NCBI GenBank assembly: GCA_037178855.1
Contig: JASJZC010000001.1
Location: forward strand, 1,178,001-1,242,000
DNA from: Oscheius sp. JU75
Taxonomy: Eukaryota; Nematoda; Chromadorea; Rhabditida; Rhabditidae
Reading direction: 5' to 3'
Length of the DNA: 64,000 bases
The notes beneath the pieces are model-generated. The model saw only the letters and a list, made by a program, of their open reading frames with translations. It was not told the origin of the DNA and did no database searches. Positions within the stretch are counted from its first letter, which is position 1. Each line of letters starts with the position of its first letter. The position numbers and the translations under genes were made by a program. Below are positions 53,301-63,993 of the stretch, piece after piece.

Positions 53301-53533
53301 GCATAAGGAAGTCCGGGTCGGACGACCGAGGGTGCCACCACGAGGAAGGTACCGGGACTGAAATCTCTGTCTTTTGGATTGGACATGACAACTCACTGTC
53401 TCGGCTCCGGTGTTGTCGTAATCGGTGGCAATGTAGGCAAAATTGGTGTGGCATCTGACGGGAACGCTGCTGGGGCATCTTCCTGGCTCAAGGCGGCCGC
53501 CAGCAGCGAGAGTATCGCTACTAGCAACCTCAT
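41549..53533 (-). CDS. Thioester-containing protein (alpha-2-macroglobulin family), copy 2, GPI-anchor-like C-terminus
   Basis: Complete TEP, about 1519 residues with cassette 2A. Minus-strand exons: 53533-53397, 53357-53120, 53060-52491, 51868-51392, 51352-51251, 51213-50635, 50594-50537, one of nine cassettes, then 45578-45461, 45423-45310, 45270-44681, 44372-43784, 42609-42394, 42297-42122, 42081-41919, 41876-41766 and 41725-41549. Frame is continuous. Signal peptide [43 protein letters not shown]; basic RKKRS before WNPWWGVGG; thioester [34 protein letters not shown]. After the SCPDCW pair come a Ser/Thr/Pro linker and a hydrophobic end ([17 protein letters not shown]), the pattern of a GPI-attachment signal as in CD109-type members. 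Introns differ from copy 1 at several sites (fused 51868-51392 and 42609-42394; extra split at 45461/45423). Confidence 0.93.
42762..43008 (+). CDS. Nested small membrane protein 1 (frame uncertain)
   Basis: Lies on the plus strand inside TEP copy 2 intron 42610-43783. The ATG at 42762 opens [20 protein letters not shown], then [11 protein letters not shown] second exon at 42932-43008 encodes the hydrophobic [20 protein letters not shown] and stop. The obvious donor (42872) puts that helix out of frame. A donor at 42793 keeps frame but drops the PATVIA part shared with the neighbouring paralogue. It may be alternatively spliced or damaged. Confidence 0.4.
43057..43106. repeat. Strong hairpin between the nested genes
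   Basis: GGATGTAGAGGATACGTACT is followed by a loop of about 8 nt and the complementary TAGTACATATCCTCTACATC, a stem of about 20 bp with one mismatch. It is located just past nested gene 1. Confidence 0.85.
43435..43750 (+). CDS. Nested small membrane protein 2
   Basis: Plus strand, exons 43435-43543 and 43629-43750, 76 residues: [20 protein letters not shown], then a short Pro/Tyr-rich part and one long hydrophobic helix ([20 protein letters not shown]) with the tail CSGYQLKWK. It resembles nested gene 1 in its N-terminus and in the promoter-proximal DNA, so the two are a tandem duplicate. Its stop is 34 bp from the antisense TEP exon. Proline-rich N-terminus plus C-terminal helix suggests a tail-anchored or type III membrane protein; no family recognised. 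Confidence 0.55.
45639..45750 (-). other. TEP copy 2 bait cassette 2J
   Basis: 112 nt, the shortest and nearest the constant 3' exon. It encodes [18 protein letters not shown] and [18 protein letters not shown]. Confidence 0.85.
45986..46154 (-). other. TEP copy 2 bait cassette 2I
   Basis: 169 nt. It encodes [36 protein letters not shown] and [17 protein letters not shown]. Confidence 0.87.
46400..47125. repeat. Palindromic TACGGTACCAGTACCGTA-type repeats in the cassette region
   Basis: Multiple variants of ACGGTACCAGTACCGTAAG (46452, 46920, 46940, 47060, 47096 and others) lie in the intron between cassettes 2I and 2H. Many are self-complementary and complementary to each other. No cassette is visible in this kilobase. 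Confidence 0.65.
47203..47380 (-). other. TEP copy 2 bait cassette 2H
   Basis: 178 nt. It encodes [20 protein letters not shown], a Val-rich part and [17 protein letters not shown]. Confidence 0.87.
47477..47681 (-). other. TEP copy 2 bait cassette 2G
   Basis: 205 nt, the longest. It encodes [20 protein letters not shown], an acidic and proline-rich middle, then [17 protein letters not shown]. Confidence 0.87.
47910..48045 (-). other. TEP copy 2 bait cassette 2F
   Basis: 136 nt. It encodes [20 protein letters not shown] and [18 protein letters not shown]. Donor AG|GTATAC. Confidence 0.87.
48334..48400 (-). pseudogene. Decayed TEP bait cassette 2E
   Basis: [17 protein letters not shown] is recognisably the [12 protein letters not shown] block, but the tryptophan is lost. 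The frame has stops just upstream (TAATGA) and the GTACAT donor is in the wrong phase. Confidence 0.65.
48666..48858 (-). other. TEP copy 2 bait cassette 2D
   Basis: 193 nt. It encodes [20 protein letters not shown], a Val/Ala/Pro part and [19 protein letters not shown]. First of the WxF-type cassettes. Confidence 0.87.
49018..49162 (-). other. TEP copy 2 bait cassette 2C
   Basis: 145 nt, phases as the others. It encodes [20 protein letters not shown] and [19 protein letters not shown]. Confidence 0.87.
49758..49896 (-). other. TEP copy 2 bait cassette 2B
   Basis: 139 nt from acceptor TTTTCAG, or 118 nt from acceptor CTCAAG at 49875; both keep phase. It encodes (RIFFAQ)[12 protein letters not shown] and [18 protein letters not shown]. 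Its first acceptor is only 12 nt past the donor of 2A. Confidence 0.83.
49909..50053 (-). other. TEP copy 2 bait cassette 2A
   Basis: 145 nt, phase 1 in and 2 out. It encodes [20 protein letters not shown] and [19 protein letters not shown]. Donor GC|GTACGT. Confidence 0.87.
50264..50420. repeat. CT-rich microsatellite in the TEP copy 2 intron
   Basis: CTCTCTCTGT and (CT)n runs between the constant exon 50594-50537 and cassette 2A. Not coding. Confidence 0.9.
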
Positions 53534-55419
53534 TAAACCGGGATGGAAATGCTAAAAGTTTGACTGTTTTGCAGGAGAGTGGGAGAGAGTAAAAAGCGAA
53601 GAGACATGGAAAGGATGAGTCAGGACAACAAGAAAAAGGGAGATAGGCTGTGACGTAGAAAGAGTTTAGGGAAGAGAGAAAAGGAATGGGAAAAAAACAG
53701 TAGAGAGACAAAGAGACAGGGAAACAGAGAGACAGAGGAATAGTGAGAGAGTGTGGCAGAGGGACTGATAGATAGAGAGACAGCAGAACAGAAGAGACAG
53801 AGAGACATAGAGATAGAGACAGACAAGACAGAGAGTGGTTCTTTCCTAAAAGAAGATCCCAGAAATCGGACCCCTTCCAAAGAACTACTGAACTTGATGC
53901 GGGATTGGATTTCTATCCAAGGGCTGCAGAGACTTTAGGAAATAGTCTCAAATTTCAGTAGCTAACAGACAGAAAGAAACGGTCAGGAGATAATTGTAGG
54001 TAGGTACATAAGATGAGAAGCGTCGTTGGCCGAGGCACCTCCACTATACATGAACCGGTCGGCGGGTCAGCAGGCGGTCAGAAAAGCCTAGTCAAGCGGG
54101 GGCAGACACGAAAAAGAGCGAGAAGGAGTGTGAGTGTGTAGTGGAGGAGCGCTGTTCAGGAGATTAGGGAGTCGCGAGCTAGTATGGTTAGATTGTCTCT
54201 CTGAATCTTAAAAAAGAAAAATTTCTCATGCGGTTTCGACAGTTGAAGGATTTCGAAAGTCATATGATGCCAGCTGGCTGAGAGAAACAGCGGGTGAGTT
54301 AATGGACAGCAATGGGAGCTGCGGTAAACGTACAATGTGATACCCAAAGTGAGGGTCAAGAGTCGAGAGACCAGTAAACGGGATCAGGAGTAGTTAGGCG
54401 TGAGAGAGAGAGAGAGAGAAAGAGAGTCACAGTGACAGGGAGAGAGACAAGTTAGGAGCAAGAGTTCAGAGTTAAAGAGTTGTGGTACAATACCAAGGGA
54501 ATACCCGATTCCATAGAGTGAGTCAGTAGTCAAGAGCAAAGAAAGTGGACATCAAGTTCAGACTAAAGGCTTCCGAAGCACCCTAAGAAAAAGTTTCGAA
54601 GAATTTTCCTTTCTTCTTCTTACCGAATTTCTACTTCTTACCAGAAGTCATGACCGATCCAGGATGCTAATCTGCTCTTCTGAAGATTCTTGACTACCCA
54701 TTTCCAAGCTAACCCCTTGTTTACAAAAAGGGAACATCCGCATTTTATTGCTACTTAAACATTTAAGAGTCGACATCTCACCAGCAACTGCCCCAAACAG
54801 CTAAAGAGACATAGAGTTCGTTTGACAGAGATAAAGTAAAGGACTCTTTAGAGATAGCTCAAGTTTCACTTTGACCAGTTTCGGCGCATTAGCGAACTAG
54901 GGTTTCATCAGTTTAGGGGGCTGAACAGGGCCAAAATTAAAAAAAAAAACTTTCAAGTAAACAATTGAGGGGCAGTTGTAAATTGGTAGGAATGAAAAAA
55001 TACATGCGCCACCACGATGAAAGCTAGAGCAGTGAGCCTGGGGGCATCCCGAGGCCAGCTGTCAGTAATTGGTCACTTTTTGTGACAGCTGGTTGGACGA
55101 CAACATGTTCACTGGATTCACAGAGCTCTTTTATAGACTTTATTACCAAGAGTGACTCATTAGGGAAGAGCAGGTGTCACCGGATCATGTGCTAGGTTTT
55201 CTTACAACCAGAAATCGAAAAATCAGAGACTGGGGTGCAGTCAGGGGAAAAGATTAGCTTGTACGGATAAAATCGTCGGTCGGCTTGGTTTTTAGAGCGT
55301 GACAGGGTCGATGCGAACAGCTGCCACTTCTTTGGCTAGAGCGCGGGTTGACCAAGTTTGTGATACAATGATGATATCAAGTAAAGGACGCAAGATGGCA
55401 GAAATGGACTGTGGTCGAT
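53534..55419. other. Upstream flank of TEP copy 2; no other gene recognised
   Basis: No clear TATA box upstream of 53533. GACAGAGA simple sequence is dense at 53700-53830 and (AG)n at about 54400. No supportable coding region. Confidence 0.5.
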
Positions 55420-55860
55420 TGGAGAGAGACAGAGACAGTCCGAATGTTCCTATTGTTTAGAGCTAAAGAGACAGGTAGACTACCCCAAGGCTATTGACGT
55501 TTATTTAGCTCTGTGGCTCCTCAATCTACTTGGGCTTTTTGAGTAGCTGGACAGTTAGACCTGGCGACAGACTGACCTCGGCCATATTGCTATTCTTCTC
55601 GTCGTTGCCGTGTGCCTCCCATTCCAGATAGAGTAGCGACGAGTGCTGTGGCGGGATGTCGAAGTTGAGAACGAGGATGCGCATCAGATCCGGGTAGGTC
55701 AACTTGGATGGAATCTTCTTCATCAGGACCTGGTTCTCGTAGACGAACTTGACGCAGTCGCTCAGCGGGCTCTTCGTCATCTTTTCCATTGGAGTGAAGC
55801 CTACCGATGACAGCGACTAACCAGGCGGGACGACGACGAAGACGGAATATTGCAGTGTAG
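55420..55860. repeat. Left arm of inverted duplication with the 87-residue gene
   Basis: Complementary to 59262-59697, without visible difference through the coding part and about 110 bp of 3' flank. Divergence starts in the 5' leader at about 55830. Confidence 0.88.
55526..55789 (-). CDS. 87-residue beta-grasp-like protein, copy A
   Basis: A single exon, ATG at 55789 and stop at 55526, with AATAAA just beyond. Sequence blocks are MEKMTKSPLSDCVKFVYENQ, VLMKKIPSKLTYPDLMRILV, LNFDIPPQHSSLLYLEWEAH, then an acidic GNDEKNSN and the end SLSPGLTVQLLKKPK. Length, alternating hydrophobic strands and one helix (TYPDLMRILVLNF) suggest a ubiquitin-like or PB1-like fold. I do not recognise a named family. 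The same protein is encoded at 59325-59588. Confidence 0.7.
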   Translation of the reverse strand: MEKMTKSPLSDCVKFVYENQVLMKKIPSKLTYPDLMRILVLNFDIPPQHSSLLYLEWEAHGNDEKNSNMAEVSLSPGLTVQLLKKPK

Positions 55861-58800
55861 AGAAGCAACCCAGAGCTATTGCTCATTGCCTAACTTTTTT
55901 TGCAAATAAAGTTTCATAGGAGTATCTATTAAAGACCTCGTTCTAGAAGAGTCACTTGAGTCCAAGATGATTCGAGCTACCATCAACGAAGGACAGTAGT
56001 AGGACGGGTGGAACAGAGAGTGGGACAGAGAGGGAACTGTTCCGAACTCATGAAAGTACAGAGGGTCGCACTGTCAAAGGGACACAGAGACAGAGAGAGG
56101 CAGCAGAAAGTTGCAAAATCTACTCGTCAAGTTTCGCGTCATCTTTTGACACAACCAGGTGGCATTTATCGCTCTCGTTCGCCAAGAGAGGCGATGACAG
56201 TAAAGGACGGGAAAGATAGAGCGGAGTGAAGTAATTGCGGAAAAGACCTCGACCGGGCGCTAATCGTTCACTGTCCAGATACGATCGGAACTGACCGACA
56301 GAAAGTGTTCACAGCAGCTGATTTATGAACTAAACATCCTATAGACTCGGATGGGGAGAAGAACTGTCAGAGGTCTCGAGAGTCACTTGGGAAGACGGCA
56401 AAGTGCCACTTAGAAAAGTTGGGAATGACGGGAGACGACTGCCTCTTAATGGGAAAGACCTCGTTTGGATTCTCTGATAGATGTCGGCTTGAATTACACA
56501 GTCAGGGAAACGGGAAGTTCTGATGAAGTGGGTTACAGTCTCTTTGTCTCTCTATATATCTCTCTGTCTTCCTGAAAAAAAAGAACGCAATGCCGATTCG
56601 AAACAGAAACATTCGCCATCAAAAAATGGGACAAATGCGCGGCCTGCCTACCAGACAAAGACCAGCCATTAGTCAACAGTTTCCAAAAGTCAGCAGCCAA
56701 AACTTTGTAAATGAGAGTAAGCCCTCGAGGAATTGGGTCATTTCGGTAAAGAGTGGTGTGTGGTAATCGAGGCCAATTGAGCTGATCGCGTCAGTTTGGT
56801 GGTGAGAGTATAGGAACATGAGTGTTGAGTAGGGAGATAGTTGCAGAAACTGGTAGTGAGATCAGGTAGGGATCGGGAGAGAGTGAGGTAACAAGAGGTC
56901 AGATAGGGATCAGAAGATCTGACTTAGGGAGACAGCCTGACAGAGAGAAAGAGGAGACTGGCTCTAATTTTTATTTCTAGTCCAGTGACATTTGGCGCTA
57001 GAATGTTTTCATGTGTTTTCTTTGGTGACACCTGTTGGGGCCCGCGACTGACAGAGAGGGTGACTCACACCTCGTAGTCGAAACACGGGATCCGCGATCC
57101 GTGGACGATTAGTCTCCCCTAGATATCTACTCTCGTAAAACCTCGTTTATGATTATTACTGTCCGCTCCCGAGCGAGTTAAAAAGTCAGAAAGAATGGGG
57201 TGACGCCAGTATGTTCCAAGTGAAAAGAAATTCCCGCTCCCATAAGAACACAATTTGCATGGAAATTGGAGAGGAAAAGACGGAGAGAGAGATTTGGTTG
57301 ACTTATACTATTGTTTACGACCAGGATCTGGTTCTGTCAATGGTTCTGTTGCAAAAGTGTCCCCCTCTCAAAAATGATTGCAAACTGAGAAATTGACTGA
57401 ATGCAAAAGAGGACAAGGGCAAGCAAGGGTACCTATCAATTATTCAGTGCGTACTCATCGAAATTGGATCTTGGAGAGCGAGGACAGGGAGACAGAGAGA
57501 TCCGAGCAGTGGTCACGAGAAGAACTGTGAGCCCAACAAGTCACGTAACCGAGAACAATACGGACACACAGAAGCTGTGAAAGACAATTGGACGGAAGTT
57601 TAGTCGGTCAGAGCTGCTGCTCCCGTGGTCAACGTTTCGCACTCCGAAAGACAGTGCCTAATCCGTGTGCCCAGAGGGTTAGGCCGGCCGACACGCACAC
57701 GCCGCACACATTCCCCGGGTCTTGAGAAGGAAGAGGGGAACGGGGAGCTGCAAGTGACAGGAAGTGGTCATTTGGATAGAGCCAGAGAGAGAGATAGTAG
57801 CCGCTAATCCCTTCTACTAGTCGGCTATTCGGTCATTGGCAGTCCAAATATTGACGATCGGCATCGCGTGAAGTGCTTTCTGGCATTGACTCCTGTAGCC
57901 ACTGTCCACCAAATGCGAGTGAGAGCGAGAGCGAAAGAGAAGGAGAAACAAATATATCCCTGTCGCCCCTCGGCCTCGGACTATTTGGAGATCTGTGTTT
58001 TCTGGCCTCACAGGCTGAAACATGCGGAATATCGGGAGACGACAAAAAGGGGTTTGAGAAGGGAGCTGGCTGGAGGCCGGAAAGGGGACAAACATTAAGT
58101 TTAAAAAAACTTTATTCATTTTTTGTCATCTCCACTTTGTAATCTCTCTGAATGATGATAAATGATGTAAAAAGAGCTGTGTGCAGCTGGCTGTGCCACT
58201 GATAATGAGAGACAGGGCCTCACCTAACAACCCAGGCATCGATTGTTCTTTATCACTCGTCAGTTCTTCTTTAAAAAATTCTAACACCACCAAAGATTTA
58301 GTTTTTACTACCAAAGTACCCTTGTTCTATCCCCCATGAAAGTTCAGGTTGTCTCTTCTGAAATGTACTGCGAACAACCATAGCTTCCCGGCCTATTTTC
58401 AGGCTCAAAGCAGTATTTTTGAGCTTTGCAATATTTGCAAAGTTTTAGCCCAAACTTTACAAACTTGTACAACATCTTTTTGGGCGTTCCTTTTTGGCTC
58501 TCCCTGTACCGGAAAAGACTTATTTCATTTTTGGTGTGGGCTTGGGCGCCCTTGTCGCATCTTGCGGTTGTCAGATCTCTATATAGTTTGTCCCATCAAG
58601 TCAGTTTTCAGGTTCAAATTGTTCGTATGGATGATACTAAGCCTATGAAACACTTTGTACCCTTTTTTTTGATCGACTGATCCTATTCAGTCCCCTTCTT
58701 CTGCCTACTGGACCACTGTTCTTCCAATCCGATTATTTTGCCTACTCTCCTCTGTGTGGACACTGATAGCAGAAAGAACTATCAGTACCAGCTGCACCTG

Positions 58801-59261
58801 TGACCTCTTTTAATCGTCTTTGACTGAACTTTTTCTAGTTCTACCTGGCTGTAATTATCTCCAAAGATCTTGTCTCCCTTACCCCGTTTCTCTAACACGA
58901 TCTCTGTTGCTTCGACTTTTCTCTCTGCCTCTCTGTAGCTCTCAGAATTTGTGGGTTTCGTAACGTTTTCTTCTGGACAGAGCATGAATCAGTTCTATGA
59001 CTCGATGCATATTCGTGTAAAGGAGTCTGTTGAAGGGAATCGATCTACGGCACCATTACGGACACTATGTCTCTCTATCTCTGTGTCTGTCTGTCTCTAT
59101 GTCACTTTAGAAGTAGCGGCTACTTTTGTACTATTTAATGACTCTTTTTGCAGTAGTTCTGTTTTTGAAACTGCTCAATTATGCTGCGAATAGTTTAGAA
59201 ATAAGTTTGTTTGAAAGAGTTGACTAGTAACCTAGAGGGGCAATTAAAAGTAGTTTCCCTA
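55861..59261. other. Spacer between the inverted copies, no gene recognised
   Basis: 3.4 kb with short, unsupported frames on both strands, purine-rich simple sequence and a diverged copy of the GAGCTTTG...TAGCCCA repeat at about 58418-58470. Confidence 0.45.
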
Positions 59262-59697
59262 GACTACAATATTCCGCTTTCATCTCCGCCTGGTTAGTCG
59301 CTGTCATCGGTAGGCTTCACTCCAATGGAAAAGATGACGAAGAGCCCGCTGAGCGACTGCGTCAAGTTCGTCTACGAGAACCAGGTCCTGATGAAGAAGA
59401 TTCCATCCAAGTTGACCTACCCGGATCTGATGCGCATCCTCGTTCTCAACTTCGACATCCCGCCACAGCACTCGTCGCTACTCTATCTGGAATGGGAGGC
59501 ACACGGCAACGACGAGAAGAATAGCAATATGGCCGAGGTCAGTCTGTCGCCAGGTCTAACTGTCCAGCTACTCAAAAAGCCCAAGTAGATTGAGGAGCCA
59601 CAGAGCTAAATAAACGTCAATAGCCTTGGGGTAGTCTACCTGTCTCTTTAGCTCTAAACAATAGGAACATTCGGACTGTCTCTGTCTCTCTCTCTCT
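59262..59697. repeat. Right arm of inverted duplication with the 87-residue gene
   Basis: Complement of 55420-55860. The arms differ in the 5' leader and end in GACAGAGA/TCTCTGTC simple sequence at the 3' side, which may have been the recombination edge. Confidence 0.88.
59325..59588 (+). CDS. 87-residue beta-grasp-like protein, copy B
   Basis: Identical in protein sequence to the minus-strand copy at 55526-55789, with the same AATAAA signal after the TAG. The leader CATCGGTAGGCTTCACTCCA before the ATG is shared, while DNA further upstream differs, so the two copies may have different promoters. Identity at synonymous sites points to a very recent duplication or gene conversion. Confidence 0.72.
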   Translation: MEKMTKSPLSDCVKFVYENQVLMKKIPSKLTYPDLMRILVLNFDIPPQHSSLLYLEWEAHGNDEKNSNMAEVSLSPGLTVQLLKKPK

Positions 59698-62091
59698 GCA
59701 ACCTGTCAACTTCTCCCTTTCCTCAAACCGGCCAAGAAACCGGAAAAAGACAGAGAGTTGTCATTTGTGGTGGCTGGCCCCCTTATTTGCTTTTCAAGAG
59801 CTCCGAATGCTGGGATTAGCTGTCTCCCCACACTCCTAATCGCCCAGGAAGTGCACACCCGGACTTTTGTTAACTTTTCACGGCACAAAACTCTGGTTCT
59901 ACAACAGTGTCTACTGGTTCTTTGATCCTATTGAGCAGACTGTTGTCTCTCTTCATTGAAACTTCCATCCTCGTGAACAACATCACACTCTAGTGCTCGA
60001 GATAAACAAGTGCCTTCTCCCAACACACATCGTGTGAAATTTTAGCACTTTATTTACAAATTCACATGTTTGCCACAATTCATAAGCTCTTTTTTCGGTC
60101 CGCTCTCAATTAATCTTCTGAAACTTTCAAGGTTTCTGTTCAACCCTGTCATTCAGGTATTCGGACGAAAGCCCCTTGCACTTTTCTTAGACAGCCTTCA
60201 AAAATTTTCCTGACTTTTGCGAGTAGATCTTAAACCAGATGTCGAGCAAGGTACCTGAAAAGATGGACTACAGTGCTGAGCTCAGGGCTAGATTCCATAC
60301 CAGAGAGACAAAAGATGGGTACTAGGGAACAGCGGCTAATGGAAAGTTTGACTGATACTGTAACATCTTCCTCAGAAACGCGGTGTGGTTAGAGGGAATG
60401 TTTTGATAGTAGTCAGGAACTGCATTCAGTTAAAAAAGGGTGCGTACTACTGTCGGGGAGACTGTAATCTTGTCCATTACAATTTTTGCAGCGTCTATAA
60501 ACAATTTACACAATATAACGTTGTCAGTGTTTTGTCTTGTCGTGTGTGATTACGCATCAAGGATCTGTAATGGACCCACTCCTATTTTGGGACGGACTAA
60601 TGGGACAGTTTTCTTGCACGCTCCAAAACGCTCGAGAGGTTACAATTGTAGTTCAATACTGATTCCTCGCGCGATTTTATAACAGGAACGAAATGAGTAA
60701 CAATTCCTTTGGACTTTTACAATGCCATCTTATGAACTTGCTCTAAACCACGTAGTTACCGACTTTTTATCTTAACTGGACTTCTGTTTGACTATCCCTT
60801 CTATTGCCCCTTCTTGGGCTAATTCGCAAGAATGCTGATATCATGCCCTCTCTTCCTAATGATAGCGGCATAAATGCACTGGCCCGTAAGATTTGAACCG
60901 GTTAGAGTATCTGTCCCTTAGTCTCTATCTCTCTGTCTCTCTGTCCTCTGTCTATTTGATCCCTGAAAACATATCAAAATCAGCTGGTCATGTTCTCTCT
61001 CGCCTCCTCCTCGGCCAGTTGTTGGCACCCCATGTGCTAAAAACCTGGACCTCGGGCCTAACAGCTTGTACATTGGCTAGCTGTCCTCCCTAGACAAAAA
61101 CGCTCACCAATTTATCTTGCACATCGATTCCAATCGGCCATTTTTCTTTGCCGAACCGTAAATGAGCTCCGAGAGGAGATAGTTATGGCCATATTATATC
61201 GCGGGACGTTTTTGTATATGCTGTCAGCCGAGAGGGTGAAGATGATTCGATTAGAGACTTCAAAAGAACCGCAACTGGGTTTGGGAAGGGAATAATTGGT
61301 TGAAGTCTTAGGAAAGAGAAACAGAGGCTGAGAGGCTGAGAGACAGAGATTTGAACTGGGTAAGTGCTTCCGATTTCTGATTAGAGTCACTGGTTGTAAA
61401 CCAATGGAAAGTGCAAGCTCCTGTTCTCAAAAGTTCCCTCTTAGCCGTGTTCAAATCTTCTCTGTTCCTTCCGATTGATTGAAAACGTCGTTTTGTTGTT
61501 ATCAAGCTATTTTCACAGCCATTTGGACTCTTTACCTCCTCCCGCGGTCAGTGTCTCCCCCTCCTCACGACAGACAGAAAGCAGGGACGCGTTTTGATAG
61601 CAAATGACTCACAGACACACGCGAGAACCCACTATCAGGTCTCTCTGATTCAGATCGCATATAACACAGAAACCGCTTCCTTCCTTCACTTCCCCCAACA
61701 CCTTTTTGCTTATTTGCTTGTCCGAGATTATACGGGTGGGAAAGGAGAGACGTCACTGGAACTCCTGCGTGACCATCTTGATCTAGAGAGGGTGGGTGTG
61801 ACAGTTTCGAAATGTTTTCAATGGTTTTCCATTGGTTTGGGACCGCTTATCAAGTAAGGTTGTGTAAGCAGCCTGTTTTTCGATAGTCATCTGTAAATTC
61901 CTTCCTTGACTCGTACTTCCATTTTTACCCTTGTGTGCAGAGACAGAGAGACAGAGGGACAGAAACAGCCTAATCATCCTAACGATTTAACCACACCCCT
62001 CTCCCTCCACGTTCCAGTTGACTTCCCTCGACTGACCATCTCTTTTTACCATCCCACTAACATTGAAGCCAGTTACTAACGCTTTTTCTAG
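59698..62091. other. No gene recognised
   Basis: Short frames only; simple sequence at 60925-60955 and 61320-61345. Nothing supportable on either strand. Confidence 0.45.
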
Positions 62092-62170
62092 ATCGAGACT
62101 GGATGAAACGGTCGTCCTCGATGAAGAACGCCACCTCGATACTGCCGGAGGAGAGTCCTTCCATCTACAT
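62092..62170 (+). CDS. Possible exon, unclassified
   Basis: Between acceptor TTTTCTAG and donor AT|GTGAGT: RDWMKRSSSMKNATSILPEE, then SPSIY. Good splice signals and a Ser-rich basic sequence; an ATG at 62103 could be a start. No partner exon identified. Confidence 0.3.
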
Positions 62171-63751
62171 GTGAGTTCAGCATGCTTTGTTACAACTACC
62201 TGAAACAGGTTCGGTCATTTAAGGTGATTCAAAAATGTGAGCGAAGGTTTCTTTTTGTACTGTCGTTCTCTCCATATCCTTTCCCAATCCGATCCTAAGG
62301 GGGTGGTCGTCATTTGGAACCTTAGCCAGTTTTTGTGGGGCTATGGATCCCTGTTTTGTATAGTCTTGAAGACAGGTGAGGTCCGTTCACACAGGCACGC
62401 GAGAGGCTTTTGTGCCACACCCACATCACACGCAAGTGTGCCCAGTTCCGTTTTCCGGAACGGATCCAAGATCAGCGGGACGGGAAAACATCAGGTGTTC
62501 TTTCTAGGTGGACTTCCTCGCTCTATACAAAGTTGAAGGTTCTTTGTGTCACTCTTACTCCTCGTCTTCCTGACTATCTGTTTTATTCTGTTTCTCTGCT
62601 TCTCTGTCTTTGTGTCTCTCTGTCTCTCTTGCTCGCACTCGTACTCCTCAGACAATACCATCTCATTTTCTGATGTACATTTCTTCAAAACTCCTCAGTC
62701 AGTCTTTCGAAATTCTAAGAATAGCTGTTTACTTTTCACCACTCAAGGTCATGATCCCCTCGAAAAGAATGACTCCAAGACCACTTCAAACACTACCTCT
62801 GGTTCTGTCTCTGTCTCTTGATCTCTTCCTCTCCAAATGGTCCCAATTTCCTCTAAAAACACACTGCCATCTCGATTTCGCGCCCACAGTCCCGAGAGGC
62901 ACCTGGCCTTATCAGCTGGCTCTATTGTGTCGGGCGAATATGTGCGAATCGCGCACAACGATCGATCCCTGTCTCTGTCTCTTTGAAATTCTTCTTCTGC
63001 GTGATCTTTTCGACCAGCTGTGTGACACATACTGCCGCCCTCTCTCTCTCGTTCAGGTCTTTTTGACCGGACAGCAGCCCATTAAATTTTTCGCACCTAA
63101 TTGCTCCTTCACGAGGCCTTTACGGTCTCGCTCTCTTCCTCTCTCGCCCTAACTAACTTTCTTGGGATTTCGCATCTCTCTGTCTCTGTCAAGGTCTCTT
63201 TGTGGTCTGGGTCAGGTATGCGTGTCTTTTTTGTAGAAGCACCTTACTTACACTGGAATGTAATGCTTTTACAGGCCCTGTCTTGTCTCTTCTCCAACTT
63301 GAGACAGTTTATAAGATATCCGCCCATTTTTTAGGCAAACACGGATGTTTTTCTCATCTGTTTTCTGTGAGTACAGGAGCAGATCAAACAGCTCAAACTG
63401 ACTCAGTAATTTCCCCAGTAGACTGAGTATTCATTTTTTTCATGTTAAATGTTAAGGGATGTCTCATTGAAGGCCCGCGAGGGGGACTTCCTATTTTCTA
63501 AGTAGACTGTACTGTAACAGACATACTCTGTCAGTCATCAATCCTTCAAAAGCTGTAGAGCAGATCTACATCATTGATAGACAGCCTGACCGGGCAGGCG
63601 GCGCGCTGTTTACAAAACTGTACTGGCCTGGTCAGTGCGTAAATTTCGGATTTTGGTTTTTGATGCCAGTCTGCATCTCTGTATACCCCAAAATTTAGAG
63701 GAGTCATCCAGCGAAAATTTGCCTAATCTGTACTTCTTTTCGCTCAATCAG
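62171..63751. other. Simple-sequence-rich region, no gene recognised
   Basis: TCTCTGTC-type runs at 62600-62640 and 62800-62830 create spurious open frames. A short possible exon, EQIKQLKLT, sits between CAG (63376) and GTAATT (63404). Confidence 0.4.
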
Positions 63752-63993
63752 GGATAGAGCTCATTAGACGATTCACATGCAATATTGTCCGAATCATAGT
63801 TGGCTACCGATACAAGGAAAGACCACTGCGTGCTATTTCCATGAATACCACCGATTTGTCCACGTGGTATCAAAAGTGCTTCGACATTTTCGGTTTGAAA
63901 AGACACGTTCCTCCCACAATTTCCTCATTCTTTTTTCTGCGAGATATTCTCAGCCGAGGCCTTCCGTTCCAATCAGCTGTTCGCAGTTCCTGA
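63752..63993 (+). CDS. Possible terminal exon, unclassified
   Basis: After acceptor AATCAG the frame reads IELIRRFTCNIVRIIVGYRY, KERPLRAISMNTTDLSTWYQ, KCFDIFGLKRHVPPTISSFF and FLRDILSRGLPFQSAVRSS, then TGA. The composition is protein-like and the frame is open for 80 codons. No family recognised and no upstream exon joined. Confidence 0.35.
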
